This document shows positions 44,275 to 52,924 of a stretch of DNA of 64,000 bases, in pieces. The notes beneath the pieces are model-generated. The model made no database searches. It was not told the origin of the DNA and saw only the letters and a program-made list of their open reading frames with translations. The stretch comes from Flavobacteriales bacterium. GTDB taxonomy: Bacteria > Bacteroidota > Bacteroidia > Flavobacteriales_D > Sanyastnellaceae. The stretch covers positions 1 through 64,000 of the forward strand of contig JAIXWP010000135.1 of NCBI GenBank assembly GCA_027491215.1, given 5' to 3'. A program made the position numbers and the translations under genes. Within the stretch, counting starts at the first letter, position 1. Each line of letters begins with the position of its first letter.

Positions 44275-44406
44275 TTACGAGCGCAATTTATACACCGCAC
44301 ATCCCATGCATTTGTGCTTCTTGTTAAAGAACTGAGAATAAAACTTTTTCCCTAAATAAAATAGAGAAGCACCGATTACCAATATGACGAGTATTTCTTG
44401 AATCAT
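44275..44406 (-). CDS. FeoB-associated Cys-rich small membrane protein
   Basis: 43 residues starting MIQEILVILVIGASLFYLGK. One TM helix (about 3-20) then a basic tail with CMGC (KKHKCMGCAVYKLRS). This is the pattern of the small cysteine-rich partner of FeoB (FeoC-like role). A longer frame up to 44529 exists but its upstream part is antisense-like and unrelated. The ATG overlaps the feoB stop (ATGA), so it is coupled to the transporter. Probably aids Fe(II) transfer or FeoB stability. Confidence 0.8.
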   Translation of the reverse strand: MIQEILVILVIGASLFYLGKKFYSQFFNKKHKCMGCAVYKLRS

Positions 44407-46376
44407 GATAACAGTGTAAAGGTAATAAACGCTCCAAGATAAGCCAGCACTCCCATGTAAAGAAGTTGAATAATTGGCCATTTCCAGCTGTTGGTTTCGC
44501 GTTTCACCACGGCAAGTGTAGCCATGCATTGCATTGCAAAGACATAGAAAATCATTAACGAACCGCCTGATGCGAGATTGTAAACTTTCTCACCAGTATC
44601 AGGATTAACTTGATTGCGTAAGCGATCAATGAGCTGTCGGTTTTCCTCATCATCCTCCACTCCTACGCTGTAAATGGTGGCCATAGATCCCACAAATACT
44701 TCGCGCGCAGCGAAAGACGTAAGCAATGCTATACCCATCTTCCAATCATATCCTAGCGGTCGAATAGCAGGTTCAATACCCTTGCCCAATATCCCCATGT
44801 ATGAGTTCTCAAGCTCAATTGAAGCGACCATCACATTATATTCTTTCATGGCCAAAGAATCTTGTAGCAAGGGCTTAGGTAAATCAGCAATGATTCGCTC
44901 TGCTTTATCATTCGGACTATAAGAAGCGAGTGCCCAAAGAATGATAGAGATTGCTAAGATGACTTTACCTGCATCCCAAATGAAAACGCGGACCTTTTCG
45001 AAAACTAATATTCCTACATACTTCATGCGGGGAAACTTATAGGACGGTAATTCAAGAAGCAAGAAACTTTTATCTCGCGATTTAAGAATAAACTTCATGA
45101 CTACAGCCATCAGCAAAGCCATCACAACCCCCAAACTGTATAGCCCAAAAAGTACCAATCCTTTAAGATTAAAAAATCCAAATACCTCTTGATCTGGAAT
45201 GACAAGATTTATGAGCAAAGTGTACACTGGAATTCGCGCAGAGCAACTCATCAATGGACTCACCATAATTGTAATCATGCGATCTTTCCAACTGCTGATA
45301 TTGCGCGCCGACATCACTCCTGGAATAGCACATGCCACGCTGCTCATCATCGGCACCACACTTTTTCCATTGAGTCCGAAAGGCCTCATCAAACGATCCA
45401 TGATAAAAACTACACGCGACATATAGCCTGTCTCTTCAAGCAATGCGAGAAAGAAAAACAGCAATGCAATTTGGGGAATGAATACTACTACTCCCCCAAT
45501 TCCAGGAATAATTCCCTCTGAAAGTAAATCCGTGAAAACACCAGCTGGAAGCGTATTTCCAACCCATGCACTAAAATCACCAAACACGCCATCGATGAAA
45601 TCCATCGGCACATTGGCGAAGTTGAAAATGAACTGAAAAATAATAAGTAAGACCGCTATGAAAATGGCGTATCCCGCTATAGGGTGCACGAGTAGCTTAT
45701 CTAGTTTATTGGAAAAAGTTGAAACGTTTTCAGCTGGGCGATGAATGGCCGTTTTCAAAACATAGTGAATCTTTTGAAAGCGTAGTTCCGCATCTTTCGT
45801 TTGAGCAGCTTCGTCGTTTTCAATTGCAATCAAGTCTGCATCAACAAACTTTTCCAATCGAGGAGAATGTTCAAATTTTAGAATAGCCTTTTTAAGATCA
45901 GTCAATCCTTCACCACTTCTCCCATTAACAGCCACGATAGGTACACCAGGAAAATGCTTCGCAATACCTGATGAGCTATATCTGATTTGTCGCTTTTCCG
46001 CCACATCTGTCATTGAAAGCACCATGATGAGCGGTAGACCTAAATCATATAATTGTGAAAAGAAAAGCAAGTTTCTTTCCAGATTGGATGCATCTACAAC
46101 CACAGCTATAGCTTCTGGAAAATCAGCTGTGTCTTTTTTCGTCAAAAAATCATAGACTACTTTCTCATCGCGTGAGCGAGGAAACAAACTGTAAGTACCC
46201 GGAAGGTCGGTTACCGTGACACTATGATTCTGATCTAATTGAAATCTACCTGACTTCTTCTCAACAGTAACGCCTGGGAAGTTTCCCACTTGTTGATTTA
46301 GCCCTGTAAGAAGATTAAATAAGGAGGTCTTGCCGGTGTTAGGATTGCCTATCAGAGCGATGTGCTTGACTTCCAT
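44403..46376 (-). CDS. feoB: Ferrous iron transporter FeoB
   Basis: 657 residues. N-terminal G domain (about 1-170): G1 GNPNTGKTSLFN, G3 DLPGTYS, G4 position reads LSMTDVAEK, so the usual Asn of NxxD is Ser; the G5 region includes VNGRSGEG. Nucleoside-binding helical domain, then two Gate motifs with Cys in SSVACAIPGVMSARN and PLMSCSARIPVYTLL within about eleven TM helices. Imports Fe(II) across the inner membrane, mainly at low oxygen. 15 nt after feoA. The G4 change is unusual and may lower nucleotide specificity or affinity. Confidence 0.95.
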   Translation of the reverse strand: MEVKHIALIGNPNTGKTSLFNLLTGLNQQVGNFPGVTVEKKSGRFQLDQNHSVTVTDLPGTYSLFPRSRDEKVVYDFLTKKDTADFPEAIAVVVDASNLERNLLFFSQLYDLGLPLIMVLSMTDVAEKRQIRYSSSGIAKHFPGVPIVAVNGRSGEGLTDLKKAILKFEHSPRLEKFVDADLIAIENDEAAQTKDAELRFQKIHYVLKTAIHRPAENVSTFSNKLDKLLVHPIAGYAIFIAVLLIIFQFIFNFANVPMDFIDGVFGDFSAWVGNTLPAGVFTDLLSEGIIPGIGGVVVFIPQIALLFFFLALLEETGYMSRVVFIMDRLMRPFGLNGKSVVPMMSSVACAIPGVMSARNISSWKDRMITIMVSPLMSCSARIPVYTLLINLVIPDQEVFGFFNLKGLVLFGLYSLGVVMALLMAVVMKFILKSRDKSFLLLELPSYKFPRMKYVGILVFEKVRVFIWDAGKVILAISIILWALASYSPNDKAERIIADLPKPLLQDSLAMKEYNVMVASIELENSYMGILGKGIEPAIRPLGYDWKMGIALLTSFAAREVFVGSMATIYSVGVEDDEENRQLIDRLRNQVNPDTGEKVYNLASGGSLMIFYVFAMQCMATLAVVKRETNSWKWPIIQLLYMGVLAYLGAFITFTLLS

Positions 46377-46391
46377 AGATGCAATCAGAGT

Positions 46392-46616
46392 TTAGGCTTC
46401 GATTTGTACGAGATCCGCCTCCGATTTTCGAAGTGAAAGAACATAACCATCCACGTCAACAGCGATGGGATCACCAAAAGGTGCTTTAAAAAGCACTTTC
46501 ACCTCTTTACCATGATATAAACCCATCTCGGTAAGCTTCACTTGCAAATCACCTTGAGTGATGCTAGCAACGCGTACGAGTTGTCCAATGTTTATTTTTG
46601 AGAGGCTTGACTTCAT
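46392..46616 (-). CDS. feoA: Ferrous iron transport protein FeoA
   Basis: 74 residues, SH3-like fold. Family shape: IGQLVRVASITQGDLQVKLTEMGLYHGKEV, then VKVLFKAPFGDPIAVDVDGYVLSLRKSEAD (displayed here in two parts of the protein). It interacts with FeoB and is needed for transport in other species. It is the first gene of the operon, with a promoter overlapped by a palindrome about 45 nt upstream. Confidence 0.93.
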   Translation of the reverse strand: MKSSLSKINIGQLVRVASITQGDLQVKLTEMGLYHGKEVKVLFKAPFGDPIAVDVDGYVLSLRKSEADLVQIEA

Positions 46617-46660
46617 GATGCAATGTCTAATGCAAAGAAACAGCAGGAATTCTAATTATG

Positions 46661-46698
46661 AATACCACAAAAGTGGTATTGTAAAAGCCAATTCTAAA
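46661..46698 (-). promoter_or_regulatory. feoA promoter with overlapping palindrome
   Basis: Minus-strand -33 TTTA (46695-46698), 19 nt, then CACTTTTG (46668-46675) fit the promoter consensus. The -7 element lies inside the inverted repeat AATACCAC-AAAA-GTGGTATT (46661-46680), 8 bp per arm, which is where a repressor would act. It could instead be a terminator of the upstream gene, but no T-run follows on that strand. Confidence 0.5.
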
Positions 46699-47983
46699 AA
46701 GTTGAAAACTTGAATTCTACAACTTTTGACTGATTATCAATGGTTTTGTTCCCAAATCCATATAACTCACGCTTCGATCCATCTGAAAAATGTAAAATCA
46801 GAATGGGAGAAAATATATAAGTATCATCAAACTCCGCAGGAATTGAAACATCAAAGTGAGCCTTGGTCAAATCCTTCTTGAGCACAGTTGGGTTAAGCTC
46901 AACTAAAAATGGCCCTGCATAAGCTACTTTGCCACCAAACTCAATATTTTCACCGCCCTTGAAACGTCCCACTATTTCCTCTCTTTTGTTAAAGATTTTC
47001 AACTCGATAGGAGTTCCAACTTTCTTAGTTTCCTGACCATCTGGAGTAAAAAATGTTAACTCTGCCTTCACCACTTTCGTGCGGTCTACTTTGACAGTAA
47101 TAGATTCTTCACGTTGACCGAATTCATTTTTTGCTGTAATATGATAAGTGATAGTATCCTCAGGAGCTACGCTCAATTGCCACTTCGCGCGTTGCTTTCC
47201 AATGCCATGATCTAACTCTATTTCTGACACACCTAGAACATTCCAAGTAAAAGTGATATCCTGGCCTTCATATATCTCATCATCATTTACAAAAAAATCT
47301 TTGATATAAGGAGCTAGCCTTAATTGATCTTGAATGGTGTATTGCCACTCTTCATTGTCAGAAAACCGAACGAACATTCGGCCACCCATTTCACCTCTTT
47401 TAAAAGACTGACGAATCGGTACTGTGGTAAGCTTTACCTTCTTGGTCTTACCATTCTTTTTCACCAACATATAATCTCCCGCAGCAGTGAGCACACCGTC
47501 CGAATCAATTTCTTTCAGTTTACGCTTCTGATCTTCTTCCAAGTTCACAGCCGTCAATACAAGGCTGTCTGGATTCTGAGTAAATCTTAGTACCACAAGT
47601 CCTTTGTTTGCTTTTAACACTTCAAGTTCTTTTTGAAAAAAAGGTCCAGATGCATTTTTTGCAAAGCGTTGCACTTGCTCTTTGTACTTCACATTTTGAT
47701 CAAAGAAATAGTTGAGCTCTTTATTGAAATTAGCCCAACCGTTTTCATTGTATTCGAATTCAAAAAGCCTTAATGTAAACTGAAGGTCAATCCCTCTTGC
47801 ATCGTACCATTTTACGGCATCTTCAAGCTGTAAAATTGGCTGAGCATTCCACCAATTGACAAACGAAGCAGTTCGCTCTTCCACCGATTTGGAAGCATCC
47901 ATTTCGAAGGAAGTCCAAATTTCTTTTTGAGAAAATACATGATTAACAAAAAATAAAAAAACACCGAGTATTAAAATTCTCAT
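46694..47983 (-). CDS. Secreted protein with a predicted beta-sandwich domain, unknown function
   Basis: 429 residues. Signal peptide MRILILGVFLFFVNHVFS, then a mixed helical domain (about 20-200, WFNWWNAQP-like Trp cluster at NWWNAQPILQLED) and two beta-sandwich-like domains from about 240 onwards (DDEIYEGQDITFTWNVLGVS, FGQREESITVKVDRTKVVKA). No T9SS tail, so probably periplasmic or outer-membrane attached. I recognise no family. The ATG overlaps the stop of the DoxX-like gene by 4 nt, so the pair is co-translated. The first codons also overlap the promoter region of feoA at the 3' end. Confidence 0.7.
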   Translation of the reverse strand: MRILILGVFLFFVNHVFSQKEIWTSFEMDASKSVEERTASFVNWWNAQPILQLEDAVKWYDARGIDLQFTLRLFEFEYNENGWANFNKELNYFFDQNVKYKEQVQRFAKNASGPFFQKELEVLKANKGLVVLRFTQNPDSLVLTAVNLEEDQKRKLKEIDSDGVLTAAGDYMLVKKNGKTKKVKLTTVPIRQSFKRGEMGGRMFVRFSDNEEWQYTIQDQLRLAPYIKDFFVNDDEIYEGQDITFTWNVLGVSEIELDHGIGKQRAKWQLSVAPEDTITYHITAKNEFGQREESITVKVDRTKVVKAELTFFTPDGQETKKVGTPIELKIFNKREEIVGRFKGGENIEFGGKVAYAGPFLVELNPTVLKKDLTKAHFDVSIPAEFDDTYIFSPILILHFSDGSKRELYGFGNKTIDNQSKVVEFKFSTF

Positions 47984-48819
47984 AGTGCAAAGGAAGATTT
48001 ACGAGAAGTGCTGTACATGACCAATAACATGATTGGAATGATGTAATCCCCCATTCTTTCAATGGTCTCCAATATATCTCTATGTTGGCCGACAATGGGA
48101 TGTAGCATTTCCGTAAAAAATTTATAGGATAGAATAAATATCATAAGACCGGGTAGTCGAGGAACAAAGAATACAACCACTCCGAGCAACATTTCGAATG
48201 CACCAAAAACTTTTAGCGTAGTGGAATCCACTGCGAATCCTAAGAACTGTAAGTGCTTTGCGATGAGTGCATTTTCATTAAAAAAAGAAAGTCCACCGTG
48301 TCCAATCAATAGTGCAACTAGCGACCATCTCAATATTTTTTCAAGAATGCTAAATCCATCTTTCCAATTCAAGTCATTCAATTGAATGCGTTGAAAGGCT
48401 TTAACCCTAAACTGACTCCATCCGATCATAAATAAGAATGCGATGGGCGGCCCGTAGTTTCCAGCCCTTTCAAAAAACTCAGACATACCCATGCCTGCCG
48501 AGGGTCTTAAAAGCGCTGTAAAAACAGTCCAAAACGCAGCCCAGACGAGTATCGCTCGTGTAGGAAAAAAGAAGATAGACACACCCACGAAAATATCCAT
48601 CACTCCTACCAATGGCATTAATGATTGAGATATGGGGGCAGGAAAAAAGAAAACCTCGAAAAAACTAAGCCAAGCTGTTTTCCCTAATAATCCCCAAATA
48701 CCGTGGCCTATAAAGCATCCCAGAATTGCAAATCGCAATAAAAAAAACAATCGCTCCTCCAATGAAATGGATGAAGCGAATGGATTTACAAACGTGCGAT
48801 ATGTTGCAGTACCAGACAT
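47980..48819 (-). CDS. DoxX-like multi-pass membrane protein
   Basis: 279 residues with about eight TM helices. Two similar halves, each with an HG motif (FIGHGIWGLLGKTAW about 34-48; LIGHGGLSFFNENAL about 177-192) and a PRL/PTR-type turn; the repeated layout resembles tandem DoxX domains. DoxX proteins have been linked to redox and thiosulfate metabolism, but no such activity can be claimed here. Coupled to the downstream secreted protein by an ATGA overlap. A terminator lies directly upstream, so this gene starts a new transcript. Confidence 0.65.
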   Translation of the reverse strand: MSGTATYRTFVNPFASSISLEERLFFLLRFAILGCFIGHGIWGLLGKTAWLSFFEVFFFPAPISQSLMPLVGVMDIFVGVSIFFFPTRAILVWAAFWTVFTALLRPSAGMGMSEFFERAGNYGPPIAFLFMIGWSQFRVKAFQRIQLNDLNWKDGFSILEKILRWSLVALLIGHGGLSFFNENALIAKHLQFLGFAVDSTTLKVFGAFEMLLGVVVFFVPRLPGLMIFILSYKFFTEMLHPIVGQHRDILETIERMGDYIIPIMLLVMYSTSRKSSFAL

Positions 48820-48820
48820 A

Positions 48821-48863
48821 AAAAGAAAGCTCCGCCTCGCCGCTTTTAAAGACGAGACGGAGC
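48821..48863 (-). terminator. Terminator of the haloperoxidase-like gene
   Basis: On the minus strand GCTCCGTCTCG (48863-48853) pairs with CGAGGCGGAGC (48839-48829), eleven pairs with one wobble, then TTTCTTTTT. It lies 10 nt past the stop. Confidence 0.9.
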
Positions 48864-48872
48864 ATATCTAAA

Positions 48873-51800
48873 TTAATTCAATAAAGTCAATTTAAGTGTT
48901 ACAGAAACTCCGTTACTAGTCAATTGAACGAAGTAGTTTCCTGCAGAAACACCTTTAGTACCAACAGTAATTTGATTACCACCAGCAGCGCTGATTGGAA
49001 GTTGTTGTACAAGTTTACCTGATGCATCCATCAATGAAACAACTAGATCAGAAGGAACATTGTTCATTCTCACAGTTACATCATTACCCGCTTTTACAGG
49101 ATTAGGGAATAAATCAAGTGATACGGATTGATTCCATTCTTCAACAGAAGTGATTTGATCTATATCGAATACATCTGCAATTGCTGTGACCTCTTGATTG
49201 TTTCCAAGAGCATCTTTAGCACCAGCAATTTGCACATCCACTCCTGATGCAGCAAGATCCAGATCTTGAACTGTAAATACAGCATTGAATGTTAAATCAT
49301 TTGTCCAAGAACTAGAAAGAGTTTGAACAACCGCCGAAGAGATATCATCAAACGGGAAGGTCACCACTGGGTCACTAGTGATGTCCATCGGCTCATCGAA
49401 AGTGAATGTCAATTCTAAGCTTGTTGTTTCATTTACGATAACACTTAAGCTAGGAACAACCGCTGTGTTGATTGGATTACGTGTATCGATAAGCAAGTTA
49501 GTATTGCTTTCAGAAACAGTAGCAAGAGGATTACCTCCTAGGTCTGTAGCAGCAGTAACGGTGAAGTTTACGTTTGAATATTCAACACCACCATCCAATA
49601 TATTGAAGACTGCATTATAAGTGTATTCATTGAACCATGCACTTGAATTTGATAATTCAAATGTTGAACTTGCAGCATCGACGTTTGAGAATTCAAATGT
49701 TGGTGCAGATGTCATATCCATTTCATCATCAAATACGATTTCAAGATTGATGATACCATCGTTCAAAGAAGCATCTGTAACGGTAGTTAAAGAAGGGTTC
49801 ACAGCTGTAACTATAGCAGGATGTGTATCCACACCAAATACATCCTCGATGGTTTGAGTTTCTTGGATATTTCCAAACAAATCAATAGTACCGGAGATTG
49901 TCACATCTATCATTGGGATTTCTTCATTCGAAGCGTTTACACTGTATGTCCAAGAATATCTGTTTACATCTGTCCAACCTTCTGTTATAAGCGTTCCAAG
50001 TGTGTTTGTGAAAATGCTATTATCAGAAAATGCGATTGCTGGAATTGCTGTAGGATCAACTGGCTCTCCGAATATTGCATCAATTGTGAACTGTGTTCCG
50101 ATAGAGGCAACATTCAAAAATATTGTTGTTGATGCTGCCTCTGTCAAAATAGGGTTCTCAGTATCGATAATGATAGCATCCGTTACGTTCAATTCATCTT
50201 GCGCATTGCCGCTCATATCTTGAGCACCAGATACAAGCACATCTGCCATCATTGCCACGTTTGCATCAATTGCATCAAATACTGCGAAGAATGTTTGATT
50301 ATCTGACCAGTAGCTCAAGTTTGCGTTGTAGATTAATGTAGAGCTAGCATCCTCAGTTGGGAAAGAAATAGTTGGATTGACATCCATGTTCATTACCTGA
50401 TCAAAAGAGAATTCAACGGTGTATAATCCGTCCAATGCAACCGCATCATTGATGAATTCATTAGAAGGAATAACGTTTGCCAATATTGGATTATCTGTAT
50501 CGATTTGGAACATATTCGCTAAAGCGGGAACGATGGTATTACTTTCCAAATCCTTTGCATTTTCAATTTTGCAAACCGTGGTTGCAACTTCTTCATTAAC
50601 GTCAACGATGTTGTAAACGAAAACATAATGAGAAGCATCTGTCCAAGAACCGCTTACTAAGCTAAGTGAGTTGGTTGGGTCGCCCACTGTGAATGAAATC
50701 TCAGGAGTGAACGCAGGATCCATTTCTTCAGTGAATTCAACTGTAATTTCTAATTGCTCACCAATGTTTGTATCTGTGATCAATGCATGGCTTGGCGAAA
50801 TAGAAACGACGTGTGGAATACCAGCATTTTGGATACCATTTGCTTTCTCAAAAGCGCGTGGGCCGATGATCATACCTACTCTACGACCTGGGATATCGTC
50901 TTGTGGTGGGTGAAGACCTCCATAGATTCTTGAAAGTGAACACTGGTCAGCAGCATCTGCATAACGCGCCCATTGCAAGCGTGTATCTACAGATGGACCT
51001 TCACTTGCACGGAGGTATTCGTTTTGTACTGCATAAAACTCACCATATCCACCTGGGAAATATTCAGAACCTGTCAGTCTAGTAAGAATTTCAGCCGCTG
51101 TTCTTGAGTATGTAGAGTGACCTGAATAGTAACCTGGGAATGGAGGTGTCACGAAGGTACGTACCTGGAATGTCCACCAATTTTCACCTAGGATCCAACC
51201 CACACCATCTAAACCTGTAGCCTCTACTGGACCGCGGAACGTGTAGAGTTTTACTTTATTTACGTGCTCATTATTTGCACCAGCTAATGGATCTCCTTCT
51301 TGAACAAGTTCAATAAAACCTGGGATAAGAGGAATACCCGCTGGATCATAGCTTGGCAAGTTCATGTCAGAGCATTGACCATGATCAATCATATAACGAA
51401 TCGCCATGACCGGACGTGTATAGTCATAAAAACCTTTCGTGCTCCAGCAAGCAACAGCAGCATCGTGTATACCCCCACCAAGAGCTAGGTACGAGCGCAC
51501 ATCAAACTCAAGATCGTTTAAGATTTCACCTTGACCTTCCCAACGTTTTTCGAAAAGTGGGTGGTTTGAAATATTATTGATAATTGTAAACCAGTGCCCA
51601 GGTGGTGTTTCAGACTGTGGACCATCTGCCCAATATTCTGACAACACTCTAGAATAGTCTCCTCTTGGAACTAATTGTTCTTCATAAGGAAGACCAGTGA
51701 CCGGATTTACATCGTAACCCTCACCTGGATCTCCCCCTTCAAAAACATTGTAGAAATTTTTAAATTCTTCGAACGTAGATGGGAATGTTGACTCATCGAC

Positions 51801-52769
51801 ATTACCAATTGATGCTGGAGAAATATCTTTCATCACCCCATCTGCAACATCGTGGAAGCTATGCCAAATAGCCACTGTAGCGTAACCCCAACGGAAGAAA
51901 TCTTCATCCCATTGGCGCGCAACTTCAGTAACCGTATCGAGCATTGGAGGCACACCCTGATCTAGGTAAACATTCCAGTTATAACTATCTCTAAAGAACA
52001 CTTCCTTGTCTTCATCTGTCAAGGAGAATGGCACCACATTTCCCCATTCAGGAGAAAGTGCAGGGGCACCATTTGCTATAGGAAAACCAGCTTGATCGAG
52101 AGCGACAGTTAAGGAAAGAGGTTGCCACCTGTTACCGTCATATGCTAATGCATTGCCGGGAATCTCAGGGAAAATATTGCCATTTACAGTTTGGTAGTAT
52201 GCATTAGAATAACCGAACTGTTGACGTGAGCCGTCTTGCAAAGCAAAAGCTTGCATGCGAGCAGCAATGTAGTTACCCAATTTAGCAGGGTCTCCATCAC
52301 TATAGTCAACAGAAGTAACATCTGTTGGATAGCCAAGCTCCGCCATCAAATCATTGCAATATCCTATCATGAAAAGATTCCAGTTGTTTTGAGGCGCACC
52401 GCTATATCTATTGAACAAGAAGCGATACATAGCATAAGAAATTGCTTTCTCTTGCGCGGCCTGCTTGTCTTCAGGGATAATAATTCCGTTATATGGACAT
52501 GGAAAACCATTCCATGTTTGGCCTAAGAAAAAGGTTGAAGCATCATCATCAAAAGCTGCCCATGCATCATACATGATGATAGAAGCATGAAAAAGATTAC
52601 GAGCTTGAACAGTAGGACGAGCAGCGTCCTTGCGAATACAGTTTAATTGTACTTCATTCCACTTCATCGCTACAGAATGTTCCTGTGCGATAGAATTGAT
52701 GGATAAAAGTAAAAAACCGATAAAAAACAAACGCCCCAAAAAGCTAGGAAGGGTAGTGTGTTTAACCAT
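48873..52769 (-). CDS. Vanadium haloperoxidase-like secreted protein with five Ig-like repeats and T9SS tail
   Basis: 1298 residues. Signal peptide (FIGFLLLSINSIAQ). Catalytic part about 30-680 of the vanadium haloperoxidase/acid phosphatase superfamily. All three active-site motifs are visible: K-x6-RP in STKGFYDYTRPVMAIR (about 440), P-x2-SGHS in PFPGYYSGHSTYSRT (about 548) and SR-x3-G-x-H in SLSRIYGGLHPPQDDI (about 611). Then five Ig-like repeats of about 105-110 residues, each ending like FQIDTDNPIL, IIDTENPIL or LIDTRNPI. The last 75 residues (DLFPNPVKAGNDVTVRMN ... GNYFVQLTSNG) are a T9SS type A sorting domain. Could act on halides or phosphate esters on the cell surface; which reaction cannot be told. 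Confidence 0.88.
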   Translation of the reverse strand: MVKHTTLPSFLGRLFFIGFLLLSINSIAQEHSVAMKWNEVQLNCIRKDAARPTVQARNLFHASIIMYDAWAAFDDDASTFFLGQTWNGFPCPYNGIIIPEDKQAAQEKAISYAMYRFLFNRYSGAPQNNWNLFMIGYCNDLMAELGYPTDVTSVDYSDGDPAKLGNYIAARMQAFALQDGSRQQFGYSNAYYQTVNGNIFPEIPGNALAYDGNRWQPLSLTVALDQAGFPIANGAPALSPEWGNVVPFSLTDEDKEVFFRDSYNWNVYLDQGVPPMLDTVTEVARQWDEDFFRWGYATVAIWHSFHDVADGVMKDISPASIGNVDESTFPSTFEEFKNFYNVFEGGDPGEGYDVNPVTGLPYEEQLVPRGDYSRVLSEYWADGPQSETPPGHWFTIINNISNHPLFEKRWEGQGEILNDLEFDVRSYLALGGGIHDAAVACWSTKGFYDYTRPVMAIRYMIDHGQCSDMNLPSYDPAGIPLIPGFIELVQEGDPLAGANNEHVNKVKLYTFRGPVEATGLDGVGWILGENWWTFQVRTFVTPPFPGYYSGHSTYSRTAAEILTRLTGSEYFPGGYGEFYAVQNEYLRASEGPSVDTRLQWARYADAADQCSLSRIYGGLHPPQDDIPGRRVGMIIGPRAFEKANGIQNAGIPHVVSISPSHALITDTNIGEQLEITVEFTEEMDPAFTPEISFTVGDPTNSLSLVSGSWTDASHYVFVYNIVDVNEEVATTVCKIENAKDLESNTIVPALANMFQIDTDNPILANVIPSNEFINDAVALDGLYTVEFSFDQVMNMDVNPTISFPTEDASSTLIYNANLSYWSDNQTFFAVFDAIDANVAMMADVLVSGAQDMSGNAQDELNVTDAIIIDTENPILTEAASTTIFLNVASIGTQFTIDAIFGEPVDPTAIPAIAFSDNSIFTNTLGTLITEGWTDVNRYSWTYSVNASNEEIPMIDVTISGTIDLFGNIQETQTIEDVFGVDTHPAIVTAVNPSLTTVTDASLNDGIINLEIVFDDEMDMTSAPTFEFSNVDAASSTFELSNSSAWFNEYTYNAVFNILDGGVEYSNVNFTVTAATDLGGNPLATVSESNTNLLIDTRNPINTAVVPSLSVIVNETTSLELTFTFDEPMDITSDPVVTFPFDDISSAVVQTLSSSWTNDLTFNAVFTVQDLDLAASGVDVQIAGAKDALGNNQEVTAIADVFDIDQITSVEEWNQSVSLDLFPNPVKAGNDVTVRMNNVPSDLVVSLMDASGKLVQQLPISAAGGNQITVGTKGVSAGNYFVQLTSNGVSVTLKLTLLN

Positions 52770-52855
52770 TAGATCAAAAGTTTAGTATTTGTAAATGCTA
52801 GTTGTTCTTCGGTATAAAAATAAAAAGAAACTTCTTACGTTTTACGCCGATCCTG

Positions 52856-52863
52856 CAAATGTA
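52856..52863 (-). promoter_or_regulatory. Possible -7 element of the haloperoxidase-like gene
   Basis: TACATTTG on the minus strand is a perfect -7 match, with T-rich sequence at about -33. The predicted leader is about 80 nt. The interval 52770-52924 contains no gene. Confidence 0.5.
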
Positions 52864-52924
52864 ACAAAATTATAAACTTTTAAAATAAGCTAAAGAATAC
52901 AACCGTGATAATCAGCGATTAAAC

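Noticed and set aside
44407..44529. N-terminal extension of the FeoB-associated protein
   Set aside because: The extra 41 codons lie inside feoB in another frame; the short start overlapping the feoB stop gives the family protein.
49821..50132. 103-codon plus-strand frame
   Set aside because: Antisense to the Ig-like repeats of the haloperoxidase-like gene; Cys-rich composition is a frame artefact.
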